Source of the DNA: Pseudomonas sp. ADAK18
Lineage (GTDB): Bacteria > Pseudomonadota > Gammaproteobacteria > Pseudomonadales > Pseudomonadaceae
Direction: 5' to 3'
Assembly (NCBI RefSeq): GCF_012935695.1
Contig: NZ_CP052859.1
Coordinates: 3,637,001 to 3,701,000, forward strand
Length of the DNA stretch: 64,000 nt
The first letter of the stretch is position 1; each line of letters begins with the position of its first letter. A model generated the notes under the pieces. That model had not been told where the DNA came from. It made no database searches and saw nothing but the letters and a program-made list of their open reading frames with translations. Of this stretch, positions 1 to 8,682 are shown one piece after another. Position numbers and translations under genes: made by a program.

Positions 1-1020
1 CTGACCGCCGCCACCGGCACTCTGCACAAGCTCGGCTTGCTGTTGACCCGCGGGCATGTGCTGGAAGGCCTGAACCAGATCGACACGGTGATTTTTGACA
101 AAACCGGCACCCTTACCGAAGGACGCCTGGCCCTGCGCGCGATTCGTCCACTGGGCGCGCTGGACAGCGATCAATGCCTGGGCCTGGCCGCAGCCCTGGA
201 AAACCGCTCGGAACATCCGATAGCCCGCGCCTTTGGCCGCGCACCGCAGGCAGCAGACGAAGTACTCAGCACCCCTGGCCTGGGGCTGGAAGGACGGGTG
301 GGCGAACAACGTTTGCGCATTGGTCAGCCGGGGTTTGTCTGTGAACTGAGTGGCTGCCCGATCCCGACCTCGCCTGACGAAGCAGGCCAATGGCTGCTGC
401 TGGGCGACAGCCACGGCGCACTCGCCTGGTTTGTCCTGGATGACCGTCTGCGTAGCGATGCCCCAGCGTTGCTGGCAGCCTGCAAGGCACGAGGTTGGCG
501 CACCTTGCTGCTGTCCGGGGACAGCTCACCCATGGTCGCCAGCGTGGCTAAGGAACTGGGGATCGACGAAGCCCAGGGCGGCCTGCGGCCCGATGACAAG
601 CTGCAAGTGCTGCAACGCCTGCATCAGGAAGGCCGCAAGGTGCTGATGCTCGGCGACGGCGTCAACGATGTGCCGGTACTGGCTGCCGCCGATATCAGCG
701 TGGCCATGGGCTCGGCCACTGACCTGGCGAAAACCAGCGCCGACGCGGTGCTGCTGTCCAACCGCCTGGACGCTCTGGTGCAAGCCTTCACCCTGGCGCG
801 ACGTACCCGCCGGGTAATCATTGAGAACCTGCTGTGGGCCGGGCTGTACAATGGCCTCATGTTGCCGTTCGCCGCCCTTGGCTGGATCACCCCCATCTGG
901 GCCGCGATCGGTATGTCCCTCAGTTCGTTGACCGTGGTGCTCAACGCCCTGCGCCTGACTCGCCTGCCGAGTACGCACACGGCCAGCCCCACCCTCGTAA
1001 CCCGTCCGCTGCCGGCCTGA
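1..1020 (+). CDS. ccoI: Copper-translocating P-type ATPase CcoI/FixI, C-terminal part (5' end outside window)
   Basis: Inner-membrane P1B-type ATPase that supplies copper for assembly of cbb3 cytochrome oxidase. The frame is open from base 1, so only the last 339 residues are present. Visible are the phosphorylation motif DKTGTLT, the ATP-binding domain, the hinge motif GDGVNDVPVL, and two C-terminal hydrophobic segments. The N-terminal metal-binding domain and the CPC membrane helix lie upstream. The assignment to CcoI rather than a general copper exporter rests on ccoS following 22 bases downstream, the usual ccoGHIS order. The last residues (threonine- and proline-rich) are not conserved in appearance. 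The family call is firm. Confidence 0.93.
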   Translation: MTAATGTLHKLGLLLTRGHVLEGLNQIDTVIFDKTGTLTEGRLALRAIRPLGALDSDQCLGLAAALENRSEHPIARAFGRAPQAADEVLSTPGLGLEGRVGEQRLRIGQPGFVCELSGCPIPTSPDEAGQWLLLGDSHGALAWFVLDDRLRSDAPALLAACKARGWRTLLLSGDSSPMVASVAKELGIDEAQGGLRPDDKLQVLQRLHQEGRKVLMLGDGVNDVPVLAAADISVAMGSATDLAKTSADAVLLSNRLDALVQAFTLARRTRRVIIENLLWAGLYNGLMLPFAALGWITPIWAAIGMSLSSLTVVLNALRLTRLPSTHTASPTLVTRPLPA

Positions 1021-1042
1021 GCCGCGCGGACATGGAGTGCAG

Positions 1043-1261
1043 ATGCCAGCTCTTTACGTGATGATTCCGGCAGCACTGCTGATCGTGGCCATCGCCATTT
1101 ATATCTTCTTCTGGGCGGTGGACAGCGGGCAGTACGATGATCTCGACGGCCCGGCCCACAGCGTGCTGTTCGACGATCAGGACCCGAACCACCTGGCGGC
1201 GGTCGACGAAGCCAACGGCCCTGAGCAACCGTCCAAACCCAAAGATCTTCCCCATGCTTGA
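1043..1261 (+). CDS. ccoS: Cbb3-type cytochrome oxidase assembly protein CcoS
   Basis: A 72-residue single-span membrane protein needed for maturation of cbb3 oxidase (cofactor insertion into CcoN in studied species). The N-terminus MPALYVMIPAALL starts a hydrophobic helix of about 20 residues, followed by the characteristic FFWAVDSGQYDDLDGPA segment and an acidic soluble tail. The ATG at 1043 is preferred over an upstream in-frame GTG at 1037 because GGAG at 1034-1037 is well placed as a ribosome binding site for it. The last 8 bases overlap the next gene, so the two are probably translationally coupled. Confidence 0.93.
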   Translation: MPALYVMIPAALLIVAIAIYIFFWAVDSGQYDDLDGPAHSVLFDDQDPNHLAAVDEANGPEQPSKPKDLPHA

Positions 1262-1937
1262 ACTGGCGCCATTGCTGGTCTCGGCAGTCATCCTCGGCTT
1301 GTTGGGCGGCGGTCACTGCCTGGGTATGTGTGGCGGGCTGATGGGCGCGCTGACTCTGGCGATTCCCAAGGAACAGCGCAGCCGGCGCTTTCGTCTGTTG
1401 CTGGCCTACAACCTGGGACGAATCCTCAGCTATACCATCGCTGGCCTGCTGATCGGCCTGGCGGGCTGGGCGATGGCCAACAGCCCGGCCGCGATGTTCA
1501 TGCGCGTCCTTGCCGGACTGTTATTGATTGCCATGGGCCTGTACCTGGCCGGCTGGTGGAGCGGCCTGACACGGATCGAAAGCCTCGGTCGCGGCCTGTG
1601 GCGCCATATCCAGCCCGTTGCCAACCGTTTGCTGCCGGTGTCCAGCCTGCCGCGGGCGTTATTGTTGGGCGCGCTCTGGGGCTGGTTGCCGTGCGGGTTG
1701 GTCTACAGCACTCTGCTGTGGGCAGCCAGCCAGGGTAATGCGTTGGACAGTGCTTTGTTGATGCTCGCGTTCGGCCTCGGCACCTGGCCGGTGTTGCTCG
1801 CCACCGGGCTGGCGGCCGAGCGTGTCACCGCGCTGTTGCGCAAACGCAGCGTACGAATGGCCGGTGGCTTGCTGGTGATCTTGTTCGGTGTCTGGACCTT
1901 GCCCGGGCCCCACCAGCATTGGCTAATGGGCCACTGA
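1254..1937 (+). CDS. Multi-pass membrane protein, TauE/SafE-UreH (DsbD_2-like) family
   Basis: A 227-residue polytopic membrane protein with about six hydrophobic segments. The N-terminal GGGHCLGMCGGLMGAL motif, with paired cysteines, is typical of the DsbD_2/UreH-like group often annotated as sulfite exporter TauE/SafE family. It overlaps the end of ccoS and is the last gene of the cco assembly run before hemN, which suggests a part in metal or thiol handling for cbb3 oxidase. That role is inferred from position. The ATG at 1254 was chosen because it opens with the hydrophobic helix (MLELAPLLVSAVILGL); a longer upstream reading would run through ccoS. Confidence 0.8.
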   Translation: MLELAPLLVSAVILGLLGGGHCLGMCGGLMGALTLAIPKEQRSRRFRLLLAYNLGRILSYTIAGLLIGLAGWAMANSPAAMFMRVLAGLLLIAMGLYLAGWWSGLTRIESLGRGLWRHIQPVANRLLPVSSLPRALLLGALWGWLPCGLVYSTLLWAASQGNALDSALLMLAFGLGTWPVLLATGLAAERVTALLRKRSVRMAGGLLVILFGVWTLPGPHQHWLMGH

Positions 1938-1966
1938 GTCGCCCTGTGGCATAGCGCCGCTCCCCG

Positions 1967-1980
1967 TTGATGCAAATCAA
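1967..1980. promoter_or_regulatory. Anr (FNR-type) box upstream of hemN
   Basis: TTGATGCAAATCAA is a perfect match to the TTGAT-N4-ATCAA consensus of Anr/FNR. It is centred 67 bases before the hemN start codon, a suitable place for low-oxygen activation. The anr gene itself is 2 kb downstream. Confidence 0.88.
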
Positions 1981-2040
1981 GATGGCCCGCCGGCACTCCC
2001 CCTAGACTCGGCCCACTAGCCTATCCGGGGGAGCGCCCGC

Positions 2041-3423
2041 ATGCTCGACGCCATTCGTTGGGATACCGATCTGATTCACCGCTACGACTTGGCGGGGCCA
2101 CGCTACACCTCGTACCCCACTGCCGTGCAATTCAACAGCCAGGTCGGCACCTTCGATCTGCTCCACGCCCTGCGCGAAAGCCGCAAGGCCGTACGGCCTC
2201 TGTCGCTGTACGTGCACGTGCCGTTCTGCGCCAATATTTGCTACTACTGCGCCTGCAACAAAGTCATCACCAAAGACCGCGGCCGCGCTCAGGCGTATCT
2301 GCAGCGGCTGGAGCAGGAAATCCAGTTGATGGCCTGCCACCTGGACCCCGGCCAGAAGGTTGAGCAACTGCACTTTGGCGGTGGCACCCCGACCTTTCTC
2401 AGCCATGACGAACTGCGCCAAGTGATGGCCCAACTGCGTAGGCACTTCAACCTGCTGGATGACGACTCCGGCGACTACGGCATCGAGATCGACCCACGGG
2501 AAGCCGATTGGTCCACCATGGGCCTGCTTCGTGAACTGGGCTTCAACCGCGTGAGCATCGGCCTGCAAGACCTGGATCCCGACGTGCAACGGGCGGTCAA
2601 TCGCCTGCAAAGCCTGGAAGAAACCCGGGCGGTAATCGACGCGGCACGCACCCTGCAATTTCGCTCTATCAACATCGACCTGATCTACGGTTTGCCCAAG
2701 CAGACGCCGTTGAATTTCGCCCGTACGGTAGAGGAAGTGATCAGCCTGCAACCCGACCGCCTCTCGGTGTTCAACTATGCCCACTTGCCGGAGCGTTTCA
2801 TGCCCCAGCGGCGGATCAATACCGCTGACTTGCCAACCCCGGCCGAAAAGCTGTTGATGCTGCAAACCACCATCGAGCAACTGACCAACGCCGGTTACCG
2901 CTACATCGGCATGGACCACTTTGCCCTGCCGGATGACGAACTGGCCATCGCCCAGGAAGAATCAACGCTGCAACGCAACTTCCAGGGCTACACCACCCAT
3001 GGGCATTGCGATTTGATCGGGCTCGGGGTGTCGGCCATCAGCCAGATTGGCGACCTGTACTGCCAGAACAGCAGCGACCTGAATCACTACCAGAACGCCC
3101 TGGCCGGCGCGCAACTGGCCACCAGCCGCGGCCTGGTGTGCAACCCGGACGACCGTTTGCGACGGGAAGTGATTCAACAGTTGATCTGCAACTTCAACCT
3201 GACATTCGAGGGGATCGAACAGGCCTTCAATATTGATTTTCGCGGGTATTTCGCAACGCTCTGGCCTCAACTGGAAGCCATGGCCAAGGACGGTCTGATC
3301 GAACTCGACGCCCAGGGCATCCGCGTCTTGCCGGCGGGACGCCTGCTGGTGCGTTCGGTGTGCATGGTGTTCGATGCCTACCTGGAACAACAGAATAGGC
3401 AGCGATTTTCACGGGTGATCTGA
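2041..3423 (+). CDS. hemN: Oxygen-independent coproporphyrinogen III oxidase (radical SAM)
   Basis: Cytoplasmic radical SAM enzyme that converts coproporphyrinogen III to protoporphyrinogen IX without oxygen, for haem synthesis under low oxygen. The 460-residue length is normal. The 4Fe-4S cluster motif is seen as CANICYYCAC near residue 62, followed by the SAM-binding GGGTPTFL and the HemN C-terminal domain. The N-terminal RYDLAGPRYTSYPTA is typical of true HemN rather than HemW. An Anr box upstream and nearby anr fit anaerobic induction. It ends 7 bases from the stop of a convergent gene. Confidence 0.96.
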   Translation: MLDAIRWDTDLIHRYDLAGPRYTSYPTAVQFNSQVGTFDLLHALRESRKAVRPLSLYVHVPFCANICYYCACNKVITKDRGRAQAYLQRLEQEIQLMACHLDPGQKVEQLHFGGGTPTFLSHDELRQVMAQLRRHFNLLDDDSGDYGIEIDPREADWSTMGLLRELGFNRVSIGLQDLDPDVQRAVNRLQSLEETRAVIDAARTLQFRSINIDLIYGLPKQTPLNFARTVEEVISLQPDRLSVFNYAHLPERFMPQRRINTADLPTPAEKLLMLQTTIEQLTNAGYRYIGMDHFALPDDELAIAQEESTLQRNFQGYTTHGHCDLIGLGVSAISQIGDLYCQNSSDLNHYQNALAGAQLATSRGLVCNPDDRLRREVIQQLICNFNLTFEGIEQAFNIDFRGYFATLWPQLEAMAKDGLIELDAQGIRVLPAGRLLVRSVCMVFDAYLEQQNRQRFSRVI

Positions 3424-3430
3424 GGACCGC

Positions 3431-3904
3431 TTATTTCATCGCCAACGAAGCGGCTTTGAGCGCCAAGTCAGGAGACAAATCCTTCATGGACTTGCCCAAG
3501 GCGGTCTCAGCGGTGATGAGGCCCGCTTGCAGAGTACCCAATGCGGTTTGTGCATTCCCGGTCTTCTCCAGAACTTGTTCGGGTGTCAGGCTCTTATCTG
3601 CCATGATCGCCGCCATCTGAGCCAATTGGTCCGCGATTTGCTTTTTGATTTCGCGGATCATTTTCAGCAACTGTTGAATATTGTCCGGTAGGCCGCTTTC
3701 TTCGATATCGCTGTTGGCGCCCTTCGACTCGTCAGCGGCCTGCATGCCCGCCTGCGAGATCTTCACCACAACACCTTCTGCGACTTTAGTCTCAGTAGCA
3801 GGCGTTGCAGTAGCGGGTTGATCCGCTGTGGCATCGTCTTTTTTGGCTTCAAGCAGAGTCTGTACACCCGGCTTGGCAACCGTATTTCCAGCGATAGAAA
3901 GCAT
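3431..3904 (-). CDS. Unknown 157-residue protein with a sigma-28 (FliA) promoter
   Basis: I do not recognise this protein. It opens with MLSIAGNTVAKPGVQTLLEA, has a low-complexity Ala/Thr/Pro/Lys stretch at about residues 22-45, then a predicted helical, coiled-coil-like C-terminal half (QQLLKMIREIKKQIADQLAQ). There is no signal peptide, no transmembrane helix and no cysteine. The ATG at 3904 is chosen because a strong ribosome binding site (TTGGAGG) lies just before it; a longer TTG reading would start inside that site. The promoter upstream matches the FliA consensus, so the gene probably belongs to the flagellar or chemotaxis regulon. The function is unknown. Confidence 0.75.
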   Translation of the reverse strand: MLSIAGNTVAKPGVQTLLEAKKDDATADQPATATPATETKVAEGVVVKISQAGMQAADESKGANSDIEESGLPDNIQQLLKMIREIKKQIADQLAQMAAIMADKSLTPEQVLEKTGNAQTALGTLQAGLITAETALGKSMKDLSPDLALKAASLAMK

Positions 3905-3939
3905 GATTTGAGCCTCCAAGCTCTAGGGATCACTACTCT

Positions 3940-3966
3940 GTATCGGCTCTGATACAACAACCTTTA
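3940..3966 (-). promoter_or_regulatory. Sigma-28 (FliA) promoter for the 157-residue unknown gene
   Basis: On the minus strand TAAA (3966-3963), 15 bases, then GCCGATAC (3947-3940). The enterobacterial FliA consensus is TAAA-N15-GCCGATAA, so 11 of 12 defined bases match with exact spacing. The start codon lies about 36 bases downstream. Confidence 0.75.
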
Positions 3967-4059
3967 TACCCCTGCCGGCTTTTTGCACACGCTGGCCTCA
4001 ACATCCCCCAGTGCGGTACCCTTACGTCTTATGTGTGATTTCCCACAAGGATTTAAGAA

Positions 4060-4794
4060 ATGTCCGAGCCAGTCAAACTGCGCGCTCATAACCAGGCCCA
4101 CTGCAAGGATTGCAGCCTGGCCCCTCTCTGCCTGCCACTTTCGCTGAATTTGGAAGACATGGACGCGCTGGACGAAATCGTTAAACGTGGTCGCCCGCTG
4201 AAAAAAGGTGAGTTTCTGTTTCGCCAGGGTGACAAGTTCGATTCCGTCTACGCAGTGCGCTCGGGTGCGTTGAAGACCTTCAGTTTGAGTGATGGCGGCG
4301 AAGAGCAGATCACCGGCTTCCATCTGCCCAGCGAACTGGTCGGCCTGTCGGGCATGGACACTGAAACTCACCCGGTGTCGGCCCAGGCGCTGGAGACCAC
4401 CTCGGTGTGTGAAATCCCCTTTGAGCGCCTGGACGAACTGGCGCTGCAATTGCCGCAATTGCGTCGGCAATTGATGCGGGTCATGAGCCGGGAAATTCGC
4501 GACGACCAGCAAATGATGCTGTTGTTGTCGAAGAAAACCGCCGACGAGCGTATCGCCACCTTCCTGGTCAACCTCTCCGCACGATTCCGCGCCCGAGGCT
4601 TCTCGGCCAATCAGTTCCGCCTGAGCATGTCGCGCAACGAAATCGGCAACTACCTTGGGCTGGCGGTGGAAACCGTATCCCGGGTGTTCACCCGCTTCCA
4701 GCAGAACGAGTTGATTGCCGCCGAGGGCAAGGAAGTACACATTCTCGACCCGATCCAACTCTGCGCCCTGGCCGGCGGCTCCCTGGAAGGCTGA
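4060..4794 (+). CDS. anr: Oxygen-sensing transcription regulator Anr (FNR family)
   Basis: Global activator of low-oxygen genes, controlled by an oxygen-labile 4Fe-4S cluster. The 244-residue protein has the expected cluster cysteines C15, C18, C24 and C117, a CRP-like cyclic-nucleotide fold, and a C-terminal helix-turn-helix whose recognition helix contains ETVSR, as in FNR. Length and motifs match Pseudomonas Anr. Its targets in this window include the hemN box at 1967-1980 and very likely the upstream cco genes. It is transcribed alone, with a GC-rich hairpin just after the stop. Confidence 0.97.
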   Translation: MSEPVKLRAHNQAHCKDCSLAPLCLPLSLNLEDMDALDEIVKRGRPLKKGEFLFRQGDKFDSVYAVRSGALKTFSLSDGGEEQITGFHLPSELVGLSGMDTETHPVSAQALETTSVCEIPFERLDELALQLPQLRRQLMRVMSREIRDDQQMMLLLSKKTADERIATFLVNLSARFRARGFSANQFRLSMSRNEIGNYLGLAVETVSRVFTRFQQNELIAAEGKEVHILDPIQLCALAGGSLEG

Positions 4795-4802
4795 TCCAGA
4801 CG

Positions 4803-4827
4803 CCCGCGACCGAGGTTCGGTCGCGGG
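4803..4827 (+). terminator. Strong hairpin after anr
   Basis: An 11-bp perfect stem (CCCGCGACCGA with its complement) around a 3-base loop begins 8 bases after the anr stop. The tail has only a short TTATAC stretch, so it is either a weak intrinsic terminator or a transcript-stabilising hairpin. Confidence 0.5.
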
Positions 4828-4867
4828 TTATACTGCCTAGCCGCCCTTCTTCCCAGGACACCCGACG

Positions 4868-5416
4868 ATGGTCTTCGATTCATTCGACATCAAATCTCTG
4901 ATTCGCCCAGTCATCGACTTCCCCAAGCCTGGGGTGATTTTTCGCGATATCACGCCGTTGTTTCAATCCCCACGGGCGTTACGCCTGGTCGCAGACAGCT
5001 TTGCCCATCGCTACGTCGAAGCCGATTTCACCCACATCGGCGCGATGGATGCCCGGGGTTTCCTGATCGGCTCGATCATTGCCTATCAACTGAACAAACC
5101 GCTGATTCTGTTCCGTAAGCAGGGCAAATTACCGGCGGATGTGTTGAGCGAGGGTTACCAGACCGAATACGGCGAAGCGTTCCTGGAAGTGCACGCCGAC
5201 AGCCTGTGTGAAGGCGACTCAGTGCTGATGTTCGATGACCTGATCGCCACCGGCGGCACCCTGATTGCGGCGGCCAACCTGGCGCGACGCATGGGCGCAC
5301 GGATTTTCGAAGCGGCGGCGATTATCGACCTGCCAGAACTGGGAGGCTCCCAGCGCCTGGAAGACATGGGGATCCCGACGTTTTGCCTGACCCAGTTTGC
5401 GCTGACCGAACAATAG
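4868..5416 (+). CDS. apt: Adenine phosphoribosyltransferase
   Basis: Purine salvage enzyme that makes AMP from adenine and PRPP in the cytoplasm. The 182-residue length is usual for the family. The PRPP-binding motif is visible as [13 protein letters not shown], and the N-terminal [20 protein letters not shown] is typical of Apt. The ATG at 4868 follows the spacer with AGGACACCCG. It appears monocistronic: a REPIN follows, then a convergent acyl-CoA dehydrogenase. Confidence 0.96.
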   Translation: MVFDSFDIKSLIRPVIDFPKPGVIFRDITPLFQSPRALRLVADSFAHRYVEADFTHIGAMDARGFLIGSIIAYQLNKPLILFRKQGKLPADVLSEGYQTEYGEAFLEVHADSLCEGDSVLMFDDLIATGGTLIAAANLARRMGARIFEAAAIIDLPELGGSQRLEDMGIPTFCLTQFALTEQ

Positions 5417-5453
5417 TCGTTCGGTCCAGGCCTTAGGTTGATTGGACCGACGC

Positions 5454-5521
5454 CATCGCGGGCAAGCCCGGCTCCCACAATGAAGTGCGATCATCTGTGG
5501 GAGCCGGGCTTGCCCGCGATG
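5454..5521. repeat. REPIN (inverted pair of REP sequences)
   Basis: Two REP sequences (CATCGCGGGCAAGCCCGGCT... and its complement) face each other around a short spacer between the convergent apt and acyl-CoA dehydrogenase genes. The GTGGGAGC-GGGCTTGC core is typical of Pseudomonas REPs spread by RAYT transposases. Confidence 0.9.
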
Positions 5522-5543
5522 ACGCCCAAGAAAGCAACACCGC

Positions 5544-6692
5544 TCACAGTCCCATCTGCTTACTGATGATTTCATTCATCACTTCCCGGGTCCCGCCGCC
5601 GATGGAGAGGATCCGGTTGTCACGACACAGCCGCTCTACCAGGCTGCCACGCATGTAACCCAGGCCGCCGAGGATCTGCACAGCATCGTAGGTCACGCGG
5701 TCGGCAGTATCGGTGGCAACGTTCTTGGCCATGGAAATCTCCTTGATCACGCTCTGCCCTGCGGCCATCTTTGCGGCTTGGCGGTAGGTGAATTCCCGGG
5801 AGACTTCCACGGCAGTGGCCATTTCTGCCAGGCGATGCTTGAGCACTTGGAACTTGCCGATGGGTTTACCGAAAGCTTCGCGCTGGGCAGCCCATTTCAG
5901 GCTCTCCTCCAGGGCAAGCTGTGCGGTCATGTTGGCCATCAACGCCAGGGCCAGGCGTTCACTCTGGAAGTTGCCCATGATGCAGGCAAACCCCATGTTC
6001 TCGACACCGATCAGGTTGCCCACCGGAACCCGGCAATCGTCGAAGAACAGTTCAGCGGTGTCTGACGCCCACCAGCCCATTTTCTTTAGCGGTTGGCCGG
6101 TGGTGAAGCCCGGCGTGCCCTTCTCCACCAATAGCAGGCTGATACCGCCAAACCCCGGCCCACCGGTGCGCACAGCCACGGTGTAGAAGTCGGCGCGTAT
6201 GCCACTGGTGATAAAGGTTTTGCTGCCGCTGACACGGTAATGATCACCGTCACGCACCGCACGGGTTTGCAGGCTGGCGACATCGGAACCGCCACCCGGC
6301 TCCGTAACCGCCAATGCCATGATCTTCTCGCCAGACAAGACCTGCGGCGCGACCCGGTCACGTACTTCAGGCCGGGCCCATTTGACGATGGGCGGCAGGC
6401 CGATATCCAGCGAGCCCAACCCCGCCACCACACCACCTGAGCCACAACGCATCAGCTCCTCGCTGGCGGCAACTTTGGCGAACAGATCCCCTTCGTGGCT
6501 GCCACCGAGGGCTTCGGGGTAACCGATACCGAGGATCCCAGCCGCACCGGCTTTGAGGTAGAGCTCGCGAGGGAAGCTTTCAGCCTCTTCCCATTGCTCG
6601 ATGTCCGGCAGAATCTCGCGTTCGACAAAGCGACGCACGCTGTCGCGGACCAATTGGTGGCTGGGGTCGAAGTATTCCTGATAGGCAGACAT
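5544..6692 (-). CDS. Acyl-CoA dehydrogenase
   Basis: FAD-dependent acyl-CoA dehydrogenase, 382 residues. Visible family signatures are ALAVTEPGGGSDVASLQT (flavin and substrate binding), the mid-domain FITSGIRADFYTVAVRTG, and the C-terminal QILGGLGYMRGSLVERLCRD (signature 2). The chain length it acts on cannot be told from sequence. The ATG at 6692 is used because GGAGC lies 7 bases before it; an in-frame TTG two codons upstream is less likely. A possible TetR-type operator lies just upstream. No electron-transfer flavoprotein or thiolase genes adjoin it. Confidence 0.92.
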   Translation of the reverse strand: MSAYQEYFDPSHQLVRDSVRRFVEREILPDIEQWEEAESFPRELYLKAGAAGILGIGYPEALGGSHEGDLFAKVAASEELMRCGSGGVVAGLGSLDIGLPPIVKWARPEVRDRVAPQVLSGEKIMALAVTEPGGGSDVASLQTRAVRDGDHYRVSGSKTFITSGIRADFYTVAVRTGGPGFGGISLLLVEKGTPGFTTGQPLKKMGWWASDTAELFFDDCRVPVGNLIGVENMGFACIMGNFQSERLALALMANMTAQLALEESLKWAAQREAFGKPIGKFQVLKHRLAEMATAVEVSREFTYRQAAKMAAGQSVIKEISMAKNVATDTADRVTYDAVQILGGLGYMRGSLVERLCRDNRILSIGGGTREVMNEIISKQMGL

Positions 6693-6724
6693 CGGCAAGC
6701 TCCACGGGACGGTGGAGCGAACTT

Positions 6725-6742
6725 ACCAAGCGCTTGCTTGGT
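6725..6742. promoter_or_regulatory. Candidate operator upstream of acyl-CoA dehydrogenase
   Basis: ACCAAGC-GCTT-GCTTGGT is a perfect 7-bp inverted repeat with a 4-base spacer, 33 bases before the start codon. Dyads of this kind are bound by TetR-family regulators of acyl-CoA catabolism in pseudomonads; the regulator is not encoded nearby. Confidence 0.45.
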
Positions 6743-6781
6743 TATCAAGCCAGAAGAAAAACTCGTGAACACCACAAAACG

Positions 6782-6875
6782 AATGTGGGAGCGGGCTTGC
6801 TCGCGAAGGCGGTATGCCAGTTAGCATATGCATCAACTGGTACACCGCCTTCGCGAGCAAGCCCGCTCCCACATT
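6782..6875. repeat. REPIN between acyl-CoA dehydrogenase and recR
   Basis: Inverted arms of about 32 bases (AATGTGGGAGCGGGCTTGCT... and complement) enclose a 30-base loop. It lies between the acyl-CoA dehydrogenase start region and the end of recR. Confidence 0.92.
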
Positions 6876-6892
6876 TTGTGCTGCAGTGCTGC

Positions 6893-7495
6893 TTAGAGCG
6901 CGATTGGTTTACGCCCGGCAAATGAATGAGCCAAGGTGCCGCCGTCCACCAACTCCAACTCACCGCCCAGCGGTACGCCATGGGCGATACGCGAGGTGAT
7001 CAAGCCTTTGTTGCTCAACAACTGCGCGATGTAATGCGCCGTGGCTTCACCTTCCACCGTCGGGTTGGTGGCCAGGATCACTTCAGTAAACGTACCCTGT
7101 TCTTCGATCCGCGCCACCAGTTGCGGAATGCCGATGGCCTCTGGGCCCAGACCGTCCAGCGGCGACAGATGGCCCTTGAGCACAAAGTAGCGGCCGCGAT
7201 AACCGGTCTGTTCCACCGCATACACATCCATCGGCCCTTCAACCACGCACAACAGCGTGTCGTCACGACGCGGGTCGGCGCATTGCGGGCAAAGCTCTTC
7301 CTCGGTGAGGGTGCGACACAAACGACAATGGCCCACTCCCTCCATGGCCTGGCTCAACGCCTGGGCCAACCGGGAACCGCCGCTACGATCACGCTCCAGC
7401 AGTTGCAGCGCCATACGCTGGGCGGTTTTCTGACCCACGCCTGGCAAGGTGCGCAGGGAGTCGATCAGTTGACGAATCAGGGGGCTGAAGCTCAT
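6893..7495 (-). CDS. recR: Recombination mediator RecR
   Basis: Works with RecF and RecO to load RecA at gaps in DNA. The 200-residue protein contains the N-terminal helix-hairpin-helix ([20 protein letters not shown]), the C4 zinc finger ([16 protein letters not shown]) and the Toprim domain ([35 protein letters not shown]). In many bacteria recR lies just after dnaX and ybaB. Here a reductase gene and repeats separate ybaB from recR, though all are leftward. Confidence 0.97.
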   Translation of the reverse strand: MSFSPLIRQLIDSLRTLPGVGQKTAQRMALQLLERDRSGGSRLAQALSQAMEGVGHCRLCRTLTEEELCPQCADPRRDDTLLCVVEGPMDVYAVEQTGYRGRYFVLKGHLSPLDGLGPEAIGIPQLVARIEEQGTFTEVILATNPTVEGEATAHYIAQLLSNKGLITSRIAHGVPLGGELELVDGGTLAHSFAGRKPIAL

Positions 7496-7561
7496 GGGGA
7501 AAGGTCCGACAAAAACAACGAGACGCGGTTTATACCCGCGCCCCGGATTAGCGTCAAATGC

Positions 7562-8596
7562 TCAATCTTGTGCGACACGCACTACCAACTTGCCGAAATT
7601 ACGCCCTTCCAGCAAACCGATAAAGGCTTCAGGCGCCTGTTCCAGGCCATCGACCACATCCTCGCGGAACTTGATTTTGCCATCCCGCACCCAGGGCACC
7701 ATGGCACTGAGGAACTCAGGCTGACGATCGCCATAGTCGTCAAACACAATAAAACCCTGGATCCGCACACGCTTGGTCAGCAAGGTGCGCTGCAACGCCG
7801 GCAACCGATCGGGCCCGCTGGGTGCTTCATGGGCGTTGTAACCGGCGATCAGGCCGCACAGCGGAATCCGCGCCTTGGGATTGAGCAGCGGCGCGACCGC
7901 GTCGAATACCTTGCCACCGACATTTTCAAAATAGATATCCACGCCCTTGAAGCAGGCCAGGGCCAGCTCATTGGCAAAGTTCTCGCTCTTGTGGTCGATA
8001 CAGGCATCAAAGCCCAACTCGTCGACCACATAGCGGCACTTGTCCGCCCCGCCCGCCACGCCCACCACTCGCAGGCCCTTGAGCTTGGCCACTTGGCCGA
8101 CCACCGCACCCACCGCACCGGACGCTGCCGCCACCACCAGGGTTTCCCCGGCCTTGGGCTGACCGATATCCGTCAGGCCCATGTAGGCGGTCATGCCTGG
8201 CATACCCAGTACACCCAGGGCCATGGACGGACTGGCCAGCCCCTTGGGTACCGGTATCAGGTTGCGACCGTCGGAAATACTGTGGCTTTGCCAGCCGGTG
8301 GAGCCGACAACCACGTCACCGACCGAGAATTTCGGGTTGCGCGACTGTTCGATACGGCTGACAGCGCCACCGGTCATGACTTCACCGATTTCCACTGGAG
8401 CTGCGTAGGACGGCGCGTCGCTCATGCGGCCACGCATATAAGGATCCAGGGAAAGGAACAGCGTCTTCAACAAGACCTGACCGTCGGCCAGGTCCGGCAG
8501 AGTGACGCGTTCGAGGCGGAAATTTTCCGGCACCGGCGCGCCTTGAGGCCTTGAGACCAGCACGATGCGCTGGTTGAGAGTCGGTTCTTGAGTCAT
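7562..8596 (-). CDS. NADP-dependent oxidoreductase of the CurA/prostaglandin reductase (MDR) family
   Basis: A 344-residue medium-chain reductase of the zinc-free type that reduces enone or enal double bonds with NADPH. Evidence is the N-terminal LSLDPYMRGRMSD segment, typical of the CurA/LTB4 dehydrogenase group, the Rossmann motif AAASGAVGAVVGQVAKLKG, and the central YFENVGG motif. The physiological substrate is not apparent. Leftward, 66 bases upstream of the recR start. Confidence 0.9.
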   Translation of the reverse strand: MTQEPTLNQRIVLVSRPQGAPVPENFRLERVTLPDLADGQVLLKTLFLSLDPYMRGRMSDAPSYAAPVEIGEVMTGGAVSRIEQSRNPKFSVGDVVVGSTGWQSHSISDGRNLIPVPKGLASPSMALGVLGMPGMTAYMGLTDIGQPKAGETLVVAAASGAVGAVVGQVAKLKGLRVVGVAGGADKCRYVVDELGFDACIDHKSENFANELALACFKGVDIYFENVGGKVFDAVAPLLNPKARIPLCGLIAGYNAHEAPSGPDRLPALQRTLLTKRVRIQGFIVFDDYGDRQPEFLSAMVPWVRDGKIKFREDVVDGLEQAPEAFIGLLEGRNFGKLVVRVAQD

Positions 8597-8682
8597 CAGC
8601 GAGGCTCCTTTATCGATGAGTGAATTCAGCGGTATAGGGTGCAGACACTTGCCGGGACGTTGAGGTTCGACAAAGTTATCGT

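Noticed and set aside
5421..5450. TCGGTCCA/TGGACCGA stem after apt considered as a terminator
   Set aside because: The loop is long and no T run follows; the adjoining REPIN is at least as likely to end the transcript.
5454..5521. Repeated palindromes considered as a CRISPR array
   Set aside because: The repeats are inverted pairs scattered between genes, with no regular spacers; they are REPINs.
6926..8554. 542-codon open frame on the plus strand over recR and the CurA-like gene
   Set aside because: It is entirely antisense to two genes with clear domains; long antisense frames are common in GC-rich Pseudomonas DNA.
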